Below, piece by piece: positions 1 to 9,110 of a stretch of 27,069 bases of DNA. A model generated the notes under the pieces. That model did no database searches, was not told where the DNA came from, and saw only the letters and a list, made by a program, of their open reading frames with translations. The translations under genes and the position numbers were made by a program. How positions within the stretch are numbered: the stretch's first letter is position 1; each line of letters begins with the position of its first letter. Source of the DNA: Methanobacterium petrolearium (GTDB lineage Archaea; Methanobacteriota; Methanobacteria; Methanobacteriales; Methanobacteriaceae); contig NZ_JAGGKL010000015.1 of assembly GCF_017873625.1 (NCBI RefSeq), positions 1-27,069 of the forward strand, in the 5' to 3' direction.

Positions 1-3000
1 GTGGCTCTGTTAAGCGCTGAAGTAGGTGTAACACTTAGAACTTTACCTGATACTGAGACAGTCACAGGAACAACAGTGCCACTACTACTAACCAAACGAA
101 CACCAGCCGCATTCGCAACAACGATATCCTCATTGAAAGTAGTAGTAATCACCCTACTCACCGCAACATTCACAGCATTCCTAGCAGGACTACCTGCAGT
201 AGGTTTAGGCACAGTACTATCTGTAGTTGCGGTAAAAACGCTGGTGTATGATGCTAGAGGATTACCCACAAGATCGGTTATGCTACCTGCATTCAGGGTT
301 AAGATGTATTGTGTTCCTTTTATCAGTAAGGTTGTAGGAGTTATGGTCAATATGTTATTGTTGATTGCAGTTGTTGTGGGTATAACTGTTCCGCCGCTGT
401 TGGTTAGTTGGATTGACATGTTAACTGCTTTGATACTATCACTGAATGTTATGTTAATCACTTTGTTACAAGGTACGTTTACTGCGTTGTTAGCAGGATC
501 CGCACTATTTACCTCTACAGATTCTCCATTGTCATGGATGTTGTTATTTTCGTGGGTGTTATCCTCTGCATTGGTGGTGCTTATTCCTTTTCCCTGGTTT
601 TCATAGATTTCATTGTCTGTTATCCCATTGCCAGTGGATTGTTCAACGTTTATTCCATCTTCTCCATTGTTATTGATGTCATTGTTGGTGATTGTGTTGT
701 TATCTGAAGCATTGACACTTATTCCGTTTCCCTGATTGCCCAGGATGTTGTTATTGTTGATCTCATTGTTGGAAGATCCGTTAACGAAAATTCCTGCAAA
801 AACGTTTCCACTGATTATGTTATTTGTAACCACATTCTCGTTGGAATTATTTTGAAGGAACATTCCGTTTGTGAAGTTGGAGTTAGCATCGATGGTGTTG
901 GCTTCCAGAGTGTTACCTGTACTGCGATGTAGGTGAATTCCACTAGAACTATCTGTACCACTGACAATGGATCCATTAATAATATTTCCATTTACGATAT
1001 TATTATTGGAATTGTAGTATAATTTTATTCCATCATTTCCTTCAGGGATTGCTTCTCCGTTGGGTATGTGTTCTGCTGTATTATTGCCAGTTATGGTAAT
1101 GGTGTTGTTAGTTATGGTGTTGTATTTGGTTTGATATGTAGAGATACCTAATGTGTAATTTCCCACACCAGTTAGCATGTTATTGGTGATTTGGTTACCA
1201 TTGGCAAGATTAGAACCACTGGCACTGTATAATTCAATAATATAGTTGATGTTAGCTGCTGTTTGTATAATGTTATCATTTACACTAACATAACGAAGTG
1301 GTCCAAGAAAACCACCCTCCAGGTAGATACCATAAGCCAAATCAGGGGCTGTAGCACTGACGTTATTTCCTGAAATCTGGGTGTATGGAGTAATAGCACC
1401 CACTTTAATACCATTGGCATAATGATTTTCCCCAACAGTATTTATTGTATTGTCAGAAATCACATTACCTTCGCATTCTAAATACTCATATGTACTTGAA
1501 TCGAAACCTCCTACAACTTCCAGACCATAGGCGTAGTTATTTCCAATAGTGTTTATGATGTTACCACTGAGTGTGTTTTCATCGCAGTCATTTCTTATCT
1601 GAACACCCAATATTGTGTCATAACCTGATTCACTTATATTGTTATAGTCTGTGGTTATGTTGTTATTGGTCAAGTTGTTTTGGGCAGAACCGTTGCTTAT
1701 AAACACTCCCAATGTTGGATAAATTCCTCCCATATAATAATCTGACCAGTCAATATCACCTGCTAATCCAGTGGTATGGATAGTGTTGAGATCAAACACA
1801 TTGGAACTTGAACCATCCAAGTACACACCATAGGTTATTCCATCACCATTTACTGTAACATTGTTTCCACTGAGGTTATTGGCATTGGATTCCACGAGGT
1901 GAATACCATAGCATTCATCACCACCCACACCATTAAATATATTATTTAAGATGGTGTGGCCTGTTGCCCTATACAAATCAAGAACATAGGCTTGAATGGC
2001 TGAGGCAAACACATTGTTTCCTGTGGCAGTGACGTTCTGCAAGTTATTACCATAATCTTCCAGGTAAAGACCATAGGCAAAGTTATCTGCAATAGCACTG
2101 ATGTCGTTTTCAGAAATAACTGTATCCTTGGTGTATCCGCTTACTTTAACACCATTGGCATAATTTTTTCCAACAGTGCTGATATCATTACCTGAGATAA
2201 TATTACCCTCACTAACAGCACCAAATGCACCTACAATCTCCAGACCATAACCATAGGAATATCCATTGGTATTGATGGTGTTTCCGGTGAGGTTATTTCC
2301 ATTACAGTCCTCACATAACCGAACACCAAGCATAGTGTCGAATCCTGATGCACTTATGGCATTGTAATCTGTGTTTATAATGTTATTGGTGAGTATGTTA
2401 TTGTTGGAACTATCATACAGGAACACCCCAATAGTAGAGTAAATTCCTGGGTCGGGGTAGGGTGACCAGTCCACATCCCCTGCAAAACCAGTAGTATTCA
2501 CAATGTTAGAATCGACTATGTTGGAACTTGAATCTTCCAGATAGACACCATAGGTAATCCCATCACCATTCACAGTAACATTATTTCCACTGATGTTATT
2601 GGAGTTAGATGCACTCATGAGGTGAATACCGTAACATCCATCTTCACCCACACCATTAAACACATTATCAGTAATGGTGTGACCTCTGGCTTCATATAAT
2701 TCCAAAACATAAGATTCATCGGCTGATGCCAGGACATTGTTTCCAGTGACAGTGACATTTTTAAGTCCTTCTGATCCTCCAAAATTCTCCAGATAGACAC
2801 CATAAGCAAAGTTATCTGCAGTGGCACTGATGTCATTTCCAGAAACTAGAGTATCTTCGGTGTAGGTGCTTACCTTAATACCGTTGGCATAATTATCTCC
2901 AACCGTGCTGATGGTGTTTCCTGAAATAATATTGCCAGATGATGTTAGGCAACCGTAAGTTCCTACAATTTCTACACCGTAGGCATAGGAAAATCCGTTG

Positions 3001-3830
3001 GTGTTAATTGTGTTATTAGCAAAGTTATTTCCACAACTTTCTTGGTGTATGCGAACACCTAACAGAGTGTCATAACCGGTGGTGCTGTGTATCAGATTGT
3101 AATCTGTATTTATAGTGTTGTTTATGAAATCGTTGTTGTCGGAAGCACTGTATAAAAACACACCTGTGGTAGGATACACACCACCATTTAACCAGTCGGA
3201 CCAATCAACATCGGCTGAAACTCCGGTTGTGGTAATTGTGTTTGAATCAAACACATTGGAACTGGATTCTTCTAAATAAACACCATAGGTGAACTTACCA
3301 TCACCTTTTTTAGCCGACCCCGTACCATCACCTGTGGTGGTGATAGTGTTTCCATTGATTTGATTATTATTTGCTTCTATTAAACAAACACCATAACTAT
3401 CATCCCCTTCTTGACTGGTGAGGACCACGTTGTTAGCTATAGTGTTGTTTTCTGATTCAGCAATGACTATGGATCCTGGGGCAATGTTACCATTGTGATT
3501 GGTGTTGTTAATAACCAAATCTGTGACATTGGTCCCTGAACCACTGCTCAGAATGGTTATGGTTCCATTGAAGATGGTCCCAGTTTTATCACTGCTAGTT
3601 ATATTCAAGGGACGATCAATATACATATCCTTGTTATTTATCGCTCCTGAACAATCTAACACATCTCCACTGATGATGTTCGTATCATTAATATATCCGG
3701 ATGCGTTGAAATAATTAGTATACGAGTCATCAGTGATAGTATATATATTAGCCGCGCTAACTGCGCTAATAGTAGCGCAAGATAACAGCAGAAACGCTAT
3801 TATCGTAGCCAGCTTTATTCCTTTATGCAT
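1..3830 (-). CDS. Adhesin-like secreted beta-helix protein, 3' end outside window
   Basis: This is an open frame of at least 1276 residues with no stop down to base 1, so the C-terminus is missing. The ATG at 3830 follows a strong AGGAGGT ribosome-binding site. Residues 1-26 form a signal peptide (MHKGIK, hydrophobic stretch, SAVSA). Most of the rest is Asn/Thr/Ser/Gly-rich with many N-N-x-I and S-G-N-x-I turns, typical of right-handed parallel beta-helix (NosD/PbH1) surface proteins. Three long tandem modules begin at GVYLxxSSSN near 3284, 2549 and 1829. Below about 560 the chain changes to SbsA-like Ig domains (S-A-D-P-A-N-N-A-V-N-V, then a second copy). Such proteins are abundant adhesin-like proteins in Methanobacteriales; the ligand is unknown. 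I checked the frame by translating it end to end. The fold class is fairly secure, the function is not. Confidence 0.88.
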   Translation of the reverse strand, partial: MHKGIKLATIIAFLLLSCATISAVSAANIYTITDDSYTNYFNASGYINDTNIISGDVLDCSGAINNKDMYIDRPLNITSSDKTGTIFNGTITILSSGSGTNVTDLVINNTNHNGNIAPGSIVIAESENNTIANNVVLTSQEGDDSYGVCLIEANNNQINGNTITTTGDGTGSAKKGDGKFTYGVYLEESSSNVFDSNTITTTGVSADVDWSDWLNGGVYPTTGVFLYSASDNNDFINNTINTDYNLIHSTTGYDTLLGVRIHQESCGNNFANNTINTNGFSYAYGVEIVGTYGCLTSSGNIISGNTISTVGDNYANGIKVSTYTEDTLVSGNDISATADNFAYGVYLENFGGSEGLKNVTVTGNNVLASADESYVLELYEARGHTITDNVFNGVGEDGCYGIHLMSASNSNNISGNNVTVNGDGITYGVYLEDSSSNIVDSNIVNTTGFAGDVDWSPYPDPGIYSTIGVFLYDSSNNNILTNNIINTDYNAISASGFDTMLGVRLCEDCNGNNLTGNTINTNGYSYGYGLEIVGAFGAVSEGNIISGNDISTVGKNYANGVKVSGYTKDTVISENDISAIADNFAYGLYLEDYGNNLQNVTATGNNVFASAIQAYVLDLYRATGHTILNNIFNGVGGDECYGIHLVESNANNLSGNNVTVNGDGITYGVYLDGSSSNVFDLNTIHTTGLAGDIDWSDYYMGGIYPTLGVFISNGSAQNNLTNNNITTDYNNISESGYDTILGVQIRNDCDENTLSGNIINTIGNNYAYGLEVVGGFDSSTYEYLECEGNVISDNTINTVGENHYANGIKVGAITPYTQISGNNVSATAPDLAYGIYLEGGFLGPLRYVSVNDNIIQTAANINYIIELYSASGSNLANGNQITNNMLTGVGNYTLGISTYQTKYNTITNNTITITGNNTAEHIPNGEAIPEGNDGIKLYYNSNNNIVNGNIINGSIVSGTDSSSGIHLHRSTGNTLEANTIDANSNFTNGMFLQNNSNENVVTNNIISGNVFAGIFVNGSSNNEINNNNILGNQGNGISVNASDNNTITNNDINNNGEDGINVEQSTGNGITDNEIYENQGKGISTTNAEDNTHENNNIHDNGESVEVNSADPANNAVNVPCNKVINITFSDSIKAVNMSIQLTNSGGTVIPTTTAINNNILTITPTTLLIKGTQYILTLNAGSITDLVGNPLASYTSVFTATTDSTVPKPTAGSPARNAVNVAVSRVITTTFNEDIVVANAAGVRLVSSSGTVVPVTVSVSGKVLSVTPTSALNRA

Positions 3831-3888
3831 TTTTTACCTCCTTTATCAATTTTATTTTATTATTATTAAGATTTACTTGAAATAAATC

Positions 3889-3900
3889 ATATTTAAATAT
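3889..3900 (-). promoter_or_regulatory. TATA box of the adhesin-like gene
   Basis: On the minus strand an A/T-only ATATTTAAATAT core lies about 60 bases before the ATG at 3830. That places transcription start near 3863-3867, leaving a leader of roughly 35 bases that contains the AGGAGGT site at 3836-3842. Prediction by pattern only. Confidence 0.5.
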
Positions 3901-3930
3901 TTCCATGATACTTTAAAAAAACTCAAGTAA

Positions 3931-4179
3931 AGTTTATATGTTATGAAATTAAAGGAGTAAATTGATCCATAAACCTACATAAATGACACCAATAGGGTCC
4001 AGAAAACTCCTTGTTTTCCTAAAGGTGCCACAATAAGGGACTTAGATATCTAGGTCCCTTAAATCTATCTAAATCTTTTCTAATCCATGATTATAAAAAA
4101 ATCTTATGAAAATAAATAAACGAATGAAATATAGACCTTACATGATAATAAATTTAGATTATTTTAAAGGTGCTGAACC
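3931..4179 (+). promoter_or_regulatory. Upstream region of the ECF transporter genes with two TATA-like sites and a palindrome
   Basis: This gene-free stretch precedes ecfT. It has a distal TATA-like site (TTTATATG, 3933-3940) and a proximal one (TTATAAAA, 4091-4098). Between them are an AAAGGAG motif at 3951, a 17-codon reading frame (ATG 3983 to TAA 4034) and a near-perfect 26-base palindrome at 4035-4060 (arms AAGGGAC and GTCCCTT around TAGATATCTA, one G-T pair). The palindrome is followed by a pyrimidine-rich run. The ecfT start is served by AAAGGTG at 4168. Either the proximal promoter drives ecfT alone, or the distal one makes a structured leader or small RNA. I could not match it to the cobalamin riboswitch. 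Confidence 0.4.
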
Positions 4180-5109
4180 TTGAATCTGACAATAATACAT
4201 CCTGGAGTATATGTTATTTACTATCTGCTACTAATACTACTTGCATTCATGTTCAACGACCCTTACTATCTTGTATCCTTTTTAATCTGTATTTCTATTC
4301 TGATTGCCATGCAGGGTATCAGTCATGAATTTAAGAGTGTAATCCAGTTTTTTATTCCTATGTCCATTTTAATAATCATTTTAAACCCTTTGGCATCAAA
4401 AGTGGGAACCACCCACATATATATTATGGGAAGTTATTACATCACCCTGGAGGCTTTGGTATATGGGATTTTAATGAGTCTCTCCCTCCTAATCATATTA
4501 CTTGTATTCGCCTCATATAATCGTTCAGTTTCTTATCAAGAGATGCTTTATCTTTTTTCAAAGAGATTCCCTCATATTTCCATGATAATCGTGATGGCAC
4601 TGCGTTTTATTCCCCTTCTGACTTATCGGTTAAGTGAGGTGAATAAGATCTTCAAATTCAACCAGGATGAACAACAAAAGGGTGAATCCAGGATAGAAAG
4701 AATTAAAAAAACCGCCCAGATGCTGGCAGTTGTGGTTTCATGGTCACTGGAAGAGTCTATGCTCACTGCAAAGTCGATGAAAGCCAGAGGATATGGTATA
4801 AAAGACCGGACAAGCTACTTATCATATGAATTCCGAAAAATAGACTATTTATTCATTTCATTCATCATTGTAATGACATTCATCAGCCTTGCTGGCCTGG
4901 CGCAGGGTTATGGGAGGATTGAAATTTATCCAACCCTGAAATTCAATGCTTCAGAAAACATTTTGAACCTGTACTATTTAGCATTTTTAATGTTATTAAT
5001 GCCACTTATCTACCTTGAACTCAGAGAAAAGTTTATATGGCGCCAAAAAATTAAATCGCACCGATTAACTTATCAAGAGAAAGATAATGGAGATTCTAAA
5101 AAAAACTAA
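4180..5109 (+). CDS. ecfT: ECF transporter transmembrane subunit EcfT (CbiQ family)
   Basis: This is the membrane scaffold of an energy-coupling-factor importer, which links the substrate-binding S component to the ATPases. It has 309 residues, in the usual range for EcfT. There are hydrophobic segments in residues 10-70 and 88-112, and two more near 216-240 and 262-280. Between them is the long amphipathic cytoplasmic coupling region, with the diagnostic motif A-K-S-M-K-A-R-G-Y-G at about 197-206; the Ala-Arg-Gly triad is the ATPase contact in this family. The start codon is TTG, chosen because AAAGGTG lies about eight bases upstream. The gene lies 30 bases before the fused ATPase and two genes before an S component, giving a complete ECF set. 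The family is certain; the substrate must be read from context. Confidence 0.9.
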   Translation: MNLTIIHPGVYVIYYLLLILLAFMFNDPYYLVSFLICISILIAMQGISHEFKSVIQFFIPMSILIIILNPLASKVGTTHIYIMGSYYITLEALVYGILMSLSLLIILLVFASYNRSVSYQEMLYLFSKRFPHISMIIVMALRFIPLLTYRLSEVNKIFKFNQDEQQKGESRIERIKKTAQMLAVVVSWSLEESMLTAKSMKARGYGIKDRTSYLSYEFRKIDYLFISFIIVMTFISLAGLAQGYGRIEIYPTLKFNASENILNLYYLAFLMLLMPLIYLELREKFIWRQKIKSHRLTYQEKDNGDSKKN

Positions 5110-5139
5110 TAAAGAAAAAAAGTTGAGGAGAAATATTTG

Positions 5140-6930
5140 ATGAGCTTGATCAAATTTGAAGATTTCAGTTTCAAATATCCCCACCAAAAAAATGCTCTTT
5201 CCAACATAAATCTCGATATAAATGATGGAGAATTTGTTTTATTCTGCGGACCATCCGGTTCTGGGAAAACTACTCTGCTGGCTAACATAAAAAACGAGAT
5301 ACGGCCTGTGGGGGATTGTGATGGTGTGATCTATTATGATGGGGAGAACATACGTAACATGGAAGATGAGAGATCTGCCTCTGAAATTGGTTTTTTATTT
5401 CAAAATCCTGAAGATCAATTTGTTTCAGACAATGTACTCCAGGAGATAGCTTTTTCCCTGGAAAATATGGGATTACCCACCAATGAAATTCGCAACCGGG
5501 TTGCAGAGATGACTGCTTTTTTTGGTCTGGATAAATATCTTTACAAGAATGTCAATGAACTCTCCGGTGGCCAGAAACAACTGGTAAATCTATGTTCCCT
5601 TCTGGTGTTAAAACCCAAATTACTTCTTTTAGACGAACCAACCTCACAACTTGACCCCATTGCAGCCTATGATTTTCTAACTATCCTTAGAAGATTGAAC
5701 GAAGAATTTTCCATCACCATAATGGCCACTGAACATAAGATTGATAACATGTTCCCCTTCATTGATAAAGCAGTGTTTCTAGAGGATGGATGCATAAAAT
5801 ACTCTGATGGACCCCGAAGTATATGTCAGGAAGCATGGAACAACGAAATATTCAGTAATTATTTGCCGGCTGTAACCCGTATCAACTTCCTCCTGGGATC
5901 AAAGTATGATTATGTAAATGAACTAAAAATACCCCTTAACATACGTCAGGGACGTGGAAATCTAAATCTTCTGGACGGTGAACTGAAAAAATCCCACAAC
6001 TCCCTATCCACAACCAACTACAAAAGGACCCCAGATACAGAATATTCTAAAGGAACTGTCAAAGAAAATGAAAATACCCTGATTAAATGTGATGATATCT
6101 GGTTTGGTTACATACAGGATCATTTAGTTTTAAAGGGAATTAATTTTGATATTAAAAAGGGAGAATTTCTCAGTATTATAGGAGGAAACGGAACTGGTAA
6201 AAGCACCCTGTTACAGATATTAGCCGGACTTATGAAGCCCAAAAAAGGGAAAATTACCTATAAAAAGGGTCTCAGACTGGGTTATGTTCACCAGAACCCT
6301 ATGATTCATTTCCGCCAGGAAACTGTAGAAGAAGAGTTTTCAGAATACTCATCAGGACTAACTCCAGAACAGTTAGCCCAGGAAAATGGAGGGTTGGGTA
6401 AATTGTTCAGATCCATTCTAGGATCCAAAGACCATTCTGATAGTGCTATTTCACCTGCTGAATCTTCTAAATTAAAGAGTAAAAGATTTGCATCTGAAGA
6501 GGAAAAACAGAATATTATCCATTTATTTGGTCTTGAAGATTTAATGGATAAACATCCCTATGATTGTAGTGGTGGTGAAAAACAGAAAATCGCCATTGTA
6601 AAGGCTTTGTTAACCAAACCAGATGTTTTAATTTTGGATGAACCCACTAAAGGTATTGATCCAGTATCTAAACTTCACTTTGCTGATTTGATGAAAAAAC
6701 TACAAAGTGATGGTTTAACCATTGTAATGACCACTCACGACATTGATTTTGCTGCAGAATATTCCCATAGATGTATATTACTCTTTGACGGCGGAATACA
6801 GGTTGATGATGAACCCAAACCCGTTTTTTCCAATAACAACTTCTACACAACCTTCGTGAACAGGATGGTAAAGGATTACCTGCCCAATTGTGTGACTCTG
6901 AGTGATGTGAAGAGAGAATGGAACATCTAA
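5140..6930 (+). CDS. ECF transporter double ATPase (fused EcfA-EcfA')
   Basis: This is a cytoplasmic ABC ATPase with two complete nucleotide-binding domains in one 596-residue chain, replacing the usual separate EcfA and EcfA' subunits. Domain 1 has Walker A GPSGSGKTT (37-45), signature LSGGQKQ (141-147), Walker B LLLLDEP (161-167) and a switch His in ATEH (199). Domain 2 has Walker A GGNGTGKST (348-356), signature CSGGEKQ (476-482), Walker B VLILDEP (496-502) and His 533. A poorly conserved linker joins the domains (about 240-315), and domain 2 carries an extra charged insert at about 405-455. All catalytic motifs look intact. I chose ATG 5140 over the TTG just before it because GAGGAG (5125-5130) sits nine bases upstream. 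It powers import with the adjacent EcfT. Confidence 0.92.
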   Translation: MSLIKFEDFSFKYPHQKNALSNINLDINDGEFVLFCGPSGSGKTTLLANIKNEIRPVGDCDGVIYYDGENIRNMEDERSASEIGFLFQNPEDQFVSDNVLQEIAFSLENMGLPTNEIRNRVAEMTAFFGLDKYLYKNVNELSGGQKQLVNLCSLLVLKPKLLLLDEPTSQLDPIAAYDFLTILRRLNEEFSITIMATEHKIDNMFPFIDKAVFLEDGCIKYSDGPRSICQEAWNNEIFSNYLPAVTRINFLLGSKYDYVNELKIPLNIRQGRGNLNLLDGELKKSHNSLSTTNYKRTPDTEYSKGTVKENENTLIKCDDIWFGYIQDHLVLKGINFDIKKGEFLSIIGGNGTGKSTLLQILAGLMKPKKGKITYKKGLRLGYVHQNPMIHFRQETVEEEFSEYSSGLTPEQLAQENGGLGKLFRSILGSKDHSDSAISPAESSKLKSKRFASEEEKQNIIHLFGLEDLMDKHPYDCSGGEKQKIAIVKALLTKPDVLILDEPTKGIDPVSKLHFADLMKKLQSDGLTIVMTTHDIDFAAEYSHRCILLFDGGIQVDDEPKPVFSNNNFYTTFVNRMVKDYLPNCVTLSDVKREWNI

Positions 6931-6931
6931 A

Positions 6932-6957
6932 GATTTCTTTAAAAAAATCAGATTTTT
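6932..6957 (+). terminator. Weak candidate terminator after the ECF ATPase
   Basis: A five-base stem (GATTT / AAATC) is followed by AG and a T5 run just after the stop codon. The rest of the gap to 7114 is A/T-rich with no recognisable gene. This fits the S component having its own promoter, but the hairpin is too short to be convincing. Confidence 0.25.
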
Positions 6958-7114
6958 CGTAAACTTAATTAATAGATAATAACACGGATTTGGGCTATAC
7001 CAAAACTCCATAACAACCAATTTTAACTGCAATAAAAATTAGGGTTTAAAATTGTTTGATATAAGAAATAAGTATTATTTTCATTCTTATTATTAAGAAC
7101 ATGATTTAATACAG

Positions 7115-7186
7115 CATATTTATATTCCATCAAGATTATAACAGTATTAAATTTTACTTGAAAATAAATCAAAATAAATTGAGGTG
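7115..7186 (+). promoter_or_regulatory. TATA box and ribosome-binding site deciding the S-component start
   Basis: CATATTTATATTCC (7115-7128) is a good archaeal TATA box, placing transcription start near 7148. GAGGTG at 7181-7186 lies seven bases before ATG 7194. This argues for that ATG and against the upstream in-frame TTG at 7158, which would need the ribosome-binding site to lie inside the gene. Confidence 0.55.
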
Positions 7187-7193
7187 GGAGTTT

Positions 7194-7841
7194 ATGGATT
7201 TTATGACTTTAGGAAGCTGGATACTATTCTTTTTATTAATTATTGGAATTATTTTAGCCTTTTTTAGAATTTTCGAAAAATCAAAACCAAGTGTAGAACA
7301 TTTAGTGTTGATTGCAATTCTAGTTGCAATATCGGTTATGGGAGATCTTCCCACAGCTGCCATACCCGGGCTTACAGTGGCATCTTTCATAATAATCACC
7401 ACAGGAATAGTTTTCGGGAAAAAAACCGGGTTTGTAACTGGAATTCTAACCCCCCTGGTACTGAGTCTGTTTCTAGGGTTAGGGTACTGGACAGTGCTGC
7501 AAATGATTGCCTGGGGACTGATGGGGTTAACTGCAGGAATATTAAGTAGCAAACTTGACAAAAACAAGTACCTACGATCAGGTTTTGGTTTTGCCTGGGG
7601 ATTCCTCTATGGGTGGATAACCAACCTTTCTATGTTACCGTTCCTAAGCAGCATCACTCTAACCAGTGTGATCGGAGTTTATGCTGCAAGCTTCCCCTTT
7701 GATCTTATTCATGCTGTTACCAATGCTGTGCTCCTTTTCCTGTTCTTCAGCCTATTTGAAAGGATATTTAATCGAGCTAAAGACAGATTTATCAGTCCAG
7801 CCATGAAAGAATCCCCAGAAAAAGAACCAGCTAATAATTAA
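7194..7841 (+). CDS. ECF transporter substrate-binding S component, probably corrinoid or corrinoid precursor
   Basis: This 215-residue integral membrane protein should determine the substrate of the ECF importer. The chain has an extra hydrophobic segment (7-25), then the S-component core: a segment at 36-50, the loop G-D-L-P-T-A-A-I-P-G (50-59), segments at 61-75 and 80-96, and the motif G-Y-W-T-V-L-Q-M-I-A-W-G-L-M-G (97-111). The last motif resembles the GxW(T)xxQMxxWGLxG signature I associate with ECF S components of vitamin transporters, including predicted cobalamin-related ones. The charged tail (192-215) faces the cytoplasm. It lies 11 bases upstream of a corrin-methylase-like gene and near cbiZ, so a corrinoid is the best guess. 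That substrate call is inference; other tetrapyrroles or vitamins remain possible. Confidence 0.78.
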   Translation: MDFMTLGSWILFFLLIIGIILAFFRIFEKSKPSVEHLVLIAILVAISVMGDLPTAAIPGLTVASFIIITTGIVFGKKTGFVTGILTPLVLSLFLGLGYWTVLQMIAWGLMGLTAGILSSKLDKNKYLRSGFGFAWGFLYGWITNLSMLPFLSSITLTSVIGVYAASFPFDLIHAVTNAVLLFLFFSLFERIFNRAKDRFISPAMKESPEKEPANN

Positions 7842-7852
7842 AACAAGGTTAG

Positions 7853-8968
7853 ATGATGATATATATAGTGGGAATTGGATATTCAAAAGAACATCTAACT
7901 CTCCAGGCCTTAAATATCCTGAATGAGGCAGATTTAATCATTGGCAACTCTTTTCATCTTAAACAGATAGAAGATCTGATAAAAGGCAAAAAAACTATAA
8001 GAGAGAACATAGCAAAAGAAGAGATGGTTCATTTAACTATTCTTAAATCTTTAGACAACAAAAATGTGGCCTTAATATCATCTGATCCTGAGGCAGAGGG
8101 AATTCTTAACATTTTCTATCAATCCCTGGATAAATATCCGGATGTGGAAGCAAAAGTGGTTCCTGGAGTAACTGCAGTAGCCTATGCATCTACCACCTTA
8201 GGGACACTTAATGATTTTGCAGTTATAAATTTGAACGATGCCACCATCCCTTTATGTGAGATGAAAAACCGGTTAAAGAACGCCGTAGCAGCAGAACTCA
8301 TTCTCATACTCCAGAAAATCCCTGGAACAGACCATAGGGATGTGCATAAAATTTTAAAAGAGCTTTTAAATGATTCCACACCCGTGGGAATTTTTAAAAT
8401 CCTTCCAGTATCTGAGTTAAAGGAAGTATCCCAATTAAAAGAAACTTCAAACACATCCCCTGTACCTGAATCCAGATTATCTGAATATGTTGTAAGCACT
8501 ATGGGAAATATAAACTGGGATGATGTTGACAAATCCCCTCTGCTTGTATTAGGAAACAAGTTCACTTACATTCAGAATGGTAAAATGGTAACACCCAGGG
8601 GTTATGTCTTATACCCTGTGATTCATCCCCTTACCAGAAAGTTCTATGAGAATTACCTGGCAGGTGAAGGTGTAGAAGGTCCTAACTTTGATTGTTCTGA
8701 CTATCCCTGTCATTATCATTGCCAAAACTGCACTTTCTGTTACTGTCCATTCTACCCCTGCGGAGACTCTTCTACTGGAGGTAAATGGATTAAAGGAAAA
8801 CCAGTATGGGATTGCACAGATTGCCTGTGGATCCATCAGGACGATACAGTAGATTGCATACAGAGAAAACTGGATGATATATTACTTGAAGTGGAAGACC
8901 TGCAAAATAAGAAGAAAGAACTCTTGAAATTGCGCAGAGAATGCCTATATTACACTTTAAATGATTGA
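7853..8968 (+). CDS. CbiH/CobJ-like tetrapyrrole methylase fused to a Cys-rich small domain
   Basis: Residues 1-260 follow the tetrapyrrole methylase fold of the precorrin-3B/cobalt-precorrin C17 methylase group: Y-I-V-G-I-G at 4-9, V-A-L-I-S-S-D-P-E at 72-80, V-V-P-G-V-T-A at 102-108, and D-F-A-V-I-N-L-N-D at 121-129. The usual G-D-P-G of the SAM site is reduced to S-D-P-E, so methyl transfer may be lost or altered. Residues 278-340 form a separate Cys-rich domain with Cys at 281, 286, 290, 293, 296, 298, 303, 321, 324 and 335, matching the small Cys-rich domain (PF04071 type) often found beside cobalamin genes. The tail (338-365) is a likely coiled coil. The gene is 11 bases after the S component and so probably co-transcribed with it. 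Methylation, corrinoid binding or metal delivery are all possible roles. Confidence 0.78.
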   Translation: MMIYIVGIGYSKEHLTLQALNILNEADLIIGNSFHLKQIEDLIKGKKTIRENIAKEEMVHLTILKSLDNKNVALISSDPEAEGILNIFYQSLDKYPDVEAKVVPGVTAVAYASTTLGTLNDFAVINLNDATIPLCEMKNRLKNAVAAELILILQKIPGTDHRDVHKILKELLNDSTPVGIFKILPVSELKEVSQLKETSNTSPVPESRLSEYVVSTMGNINWDDVDKSPLLVLGNKFTYIQNGKMVTPRGYVLYPVIHPLTRKFYENYLAGEGVEGPNFDCSDYPCHYHCQNCTFCYCPFYPCGDSSTGGKWIKGKPVWDCTDCLWIHQDDTVDCIQRKLDDILLEVEDLQNKKKELLKLRRECLYYTLND

Positions 8969-8972
8969 GGGG

Positions 8973-8988
8973 AAATTTATATACATAA
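8973..8988 (+). promoter_or_regulatory. TATA box of cbiZ
   Basis: AAATTTATATACATAA begins four bases after the preceding stop codon and is preceded by a purine-rich GAGGGG that could act as a BRE. Transcription would start near 9010, giving cbiZ a leader of about 100 bases. cbiZ therefore seems to have its own promoter as well as possible read-through. Confidence 0.5.
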
Positions 8989-9110
8989 TTAATAGGACAG
9001 GTGAGGTTCTAATATCTCTAAATTCCTATTATTTATTTGTTTTATATGGCTAATTAGTAAACGCAACCATGTTCACAATAACATAGATCCTACCTTAAAG
9101 GTGAATTGAT

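Noticed and set aside
1..606. Long plus-strand open frame at the left edge
   Set aside because: It is antisense to the adhesin-like gene, whose minus-strand frame is continuous from 3830 to base 1 with a signal peptide and recognisable Ig-like repeats.
3960..4179. Cobalamin riboswitch upstream of the ECF genes
   Set aside because: I looked for the B12 box and its conserved core because of the corrinoid context. Only a short GGTGCCAC similarity is present, without the rest of the core.
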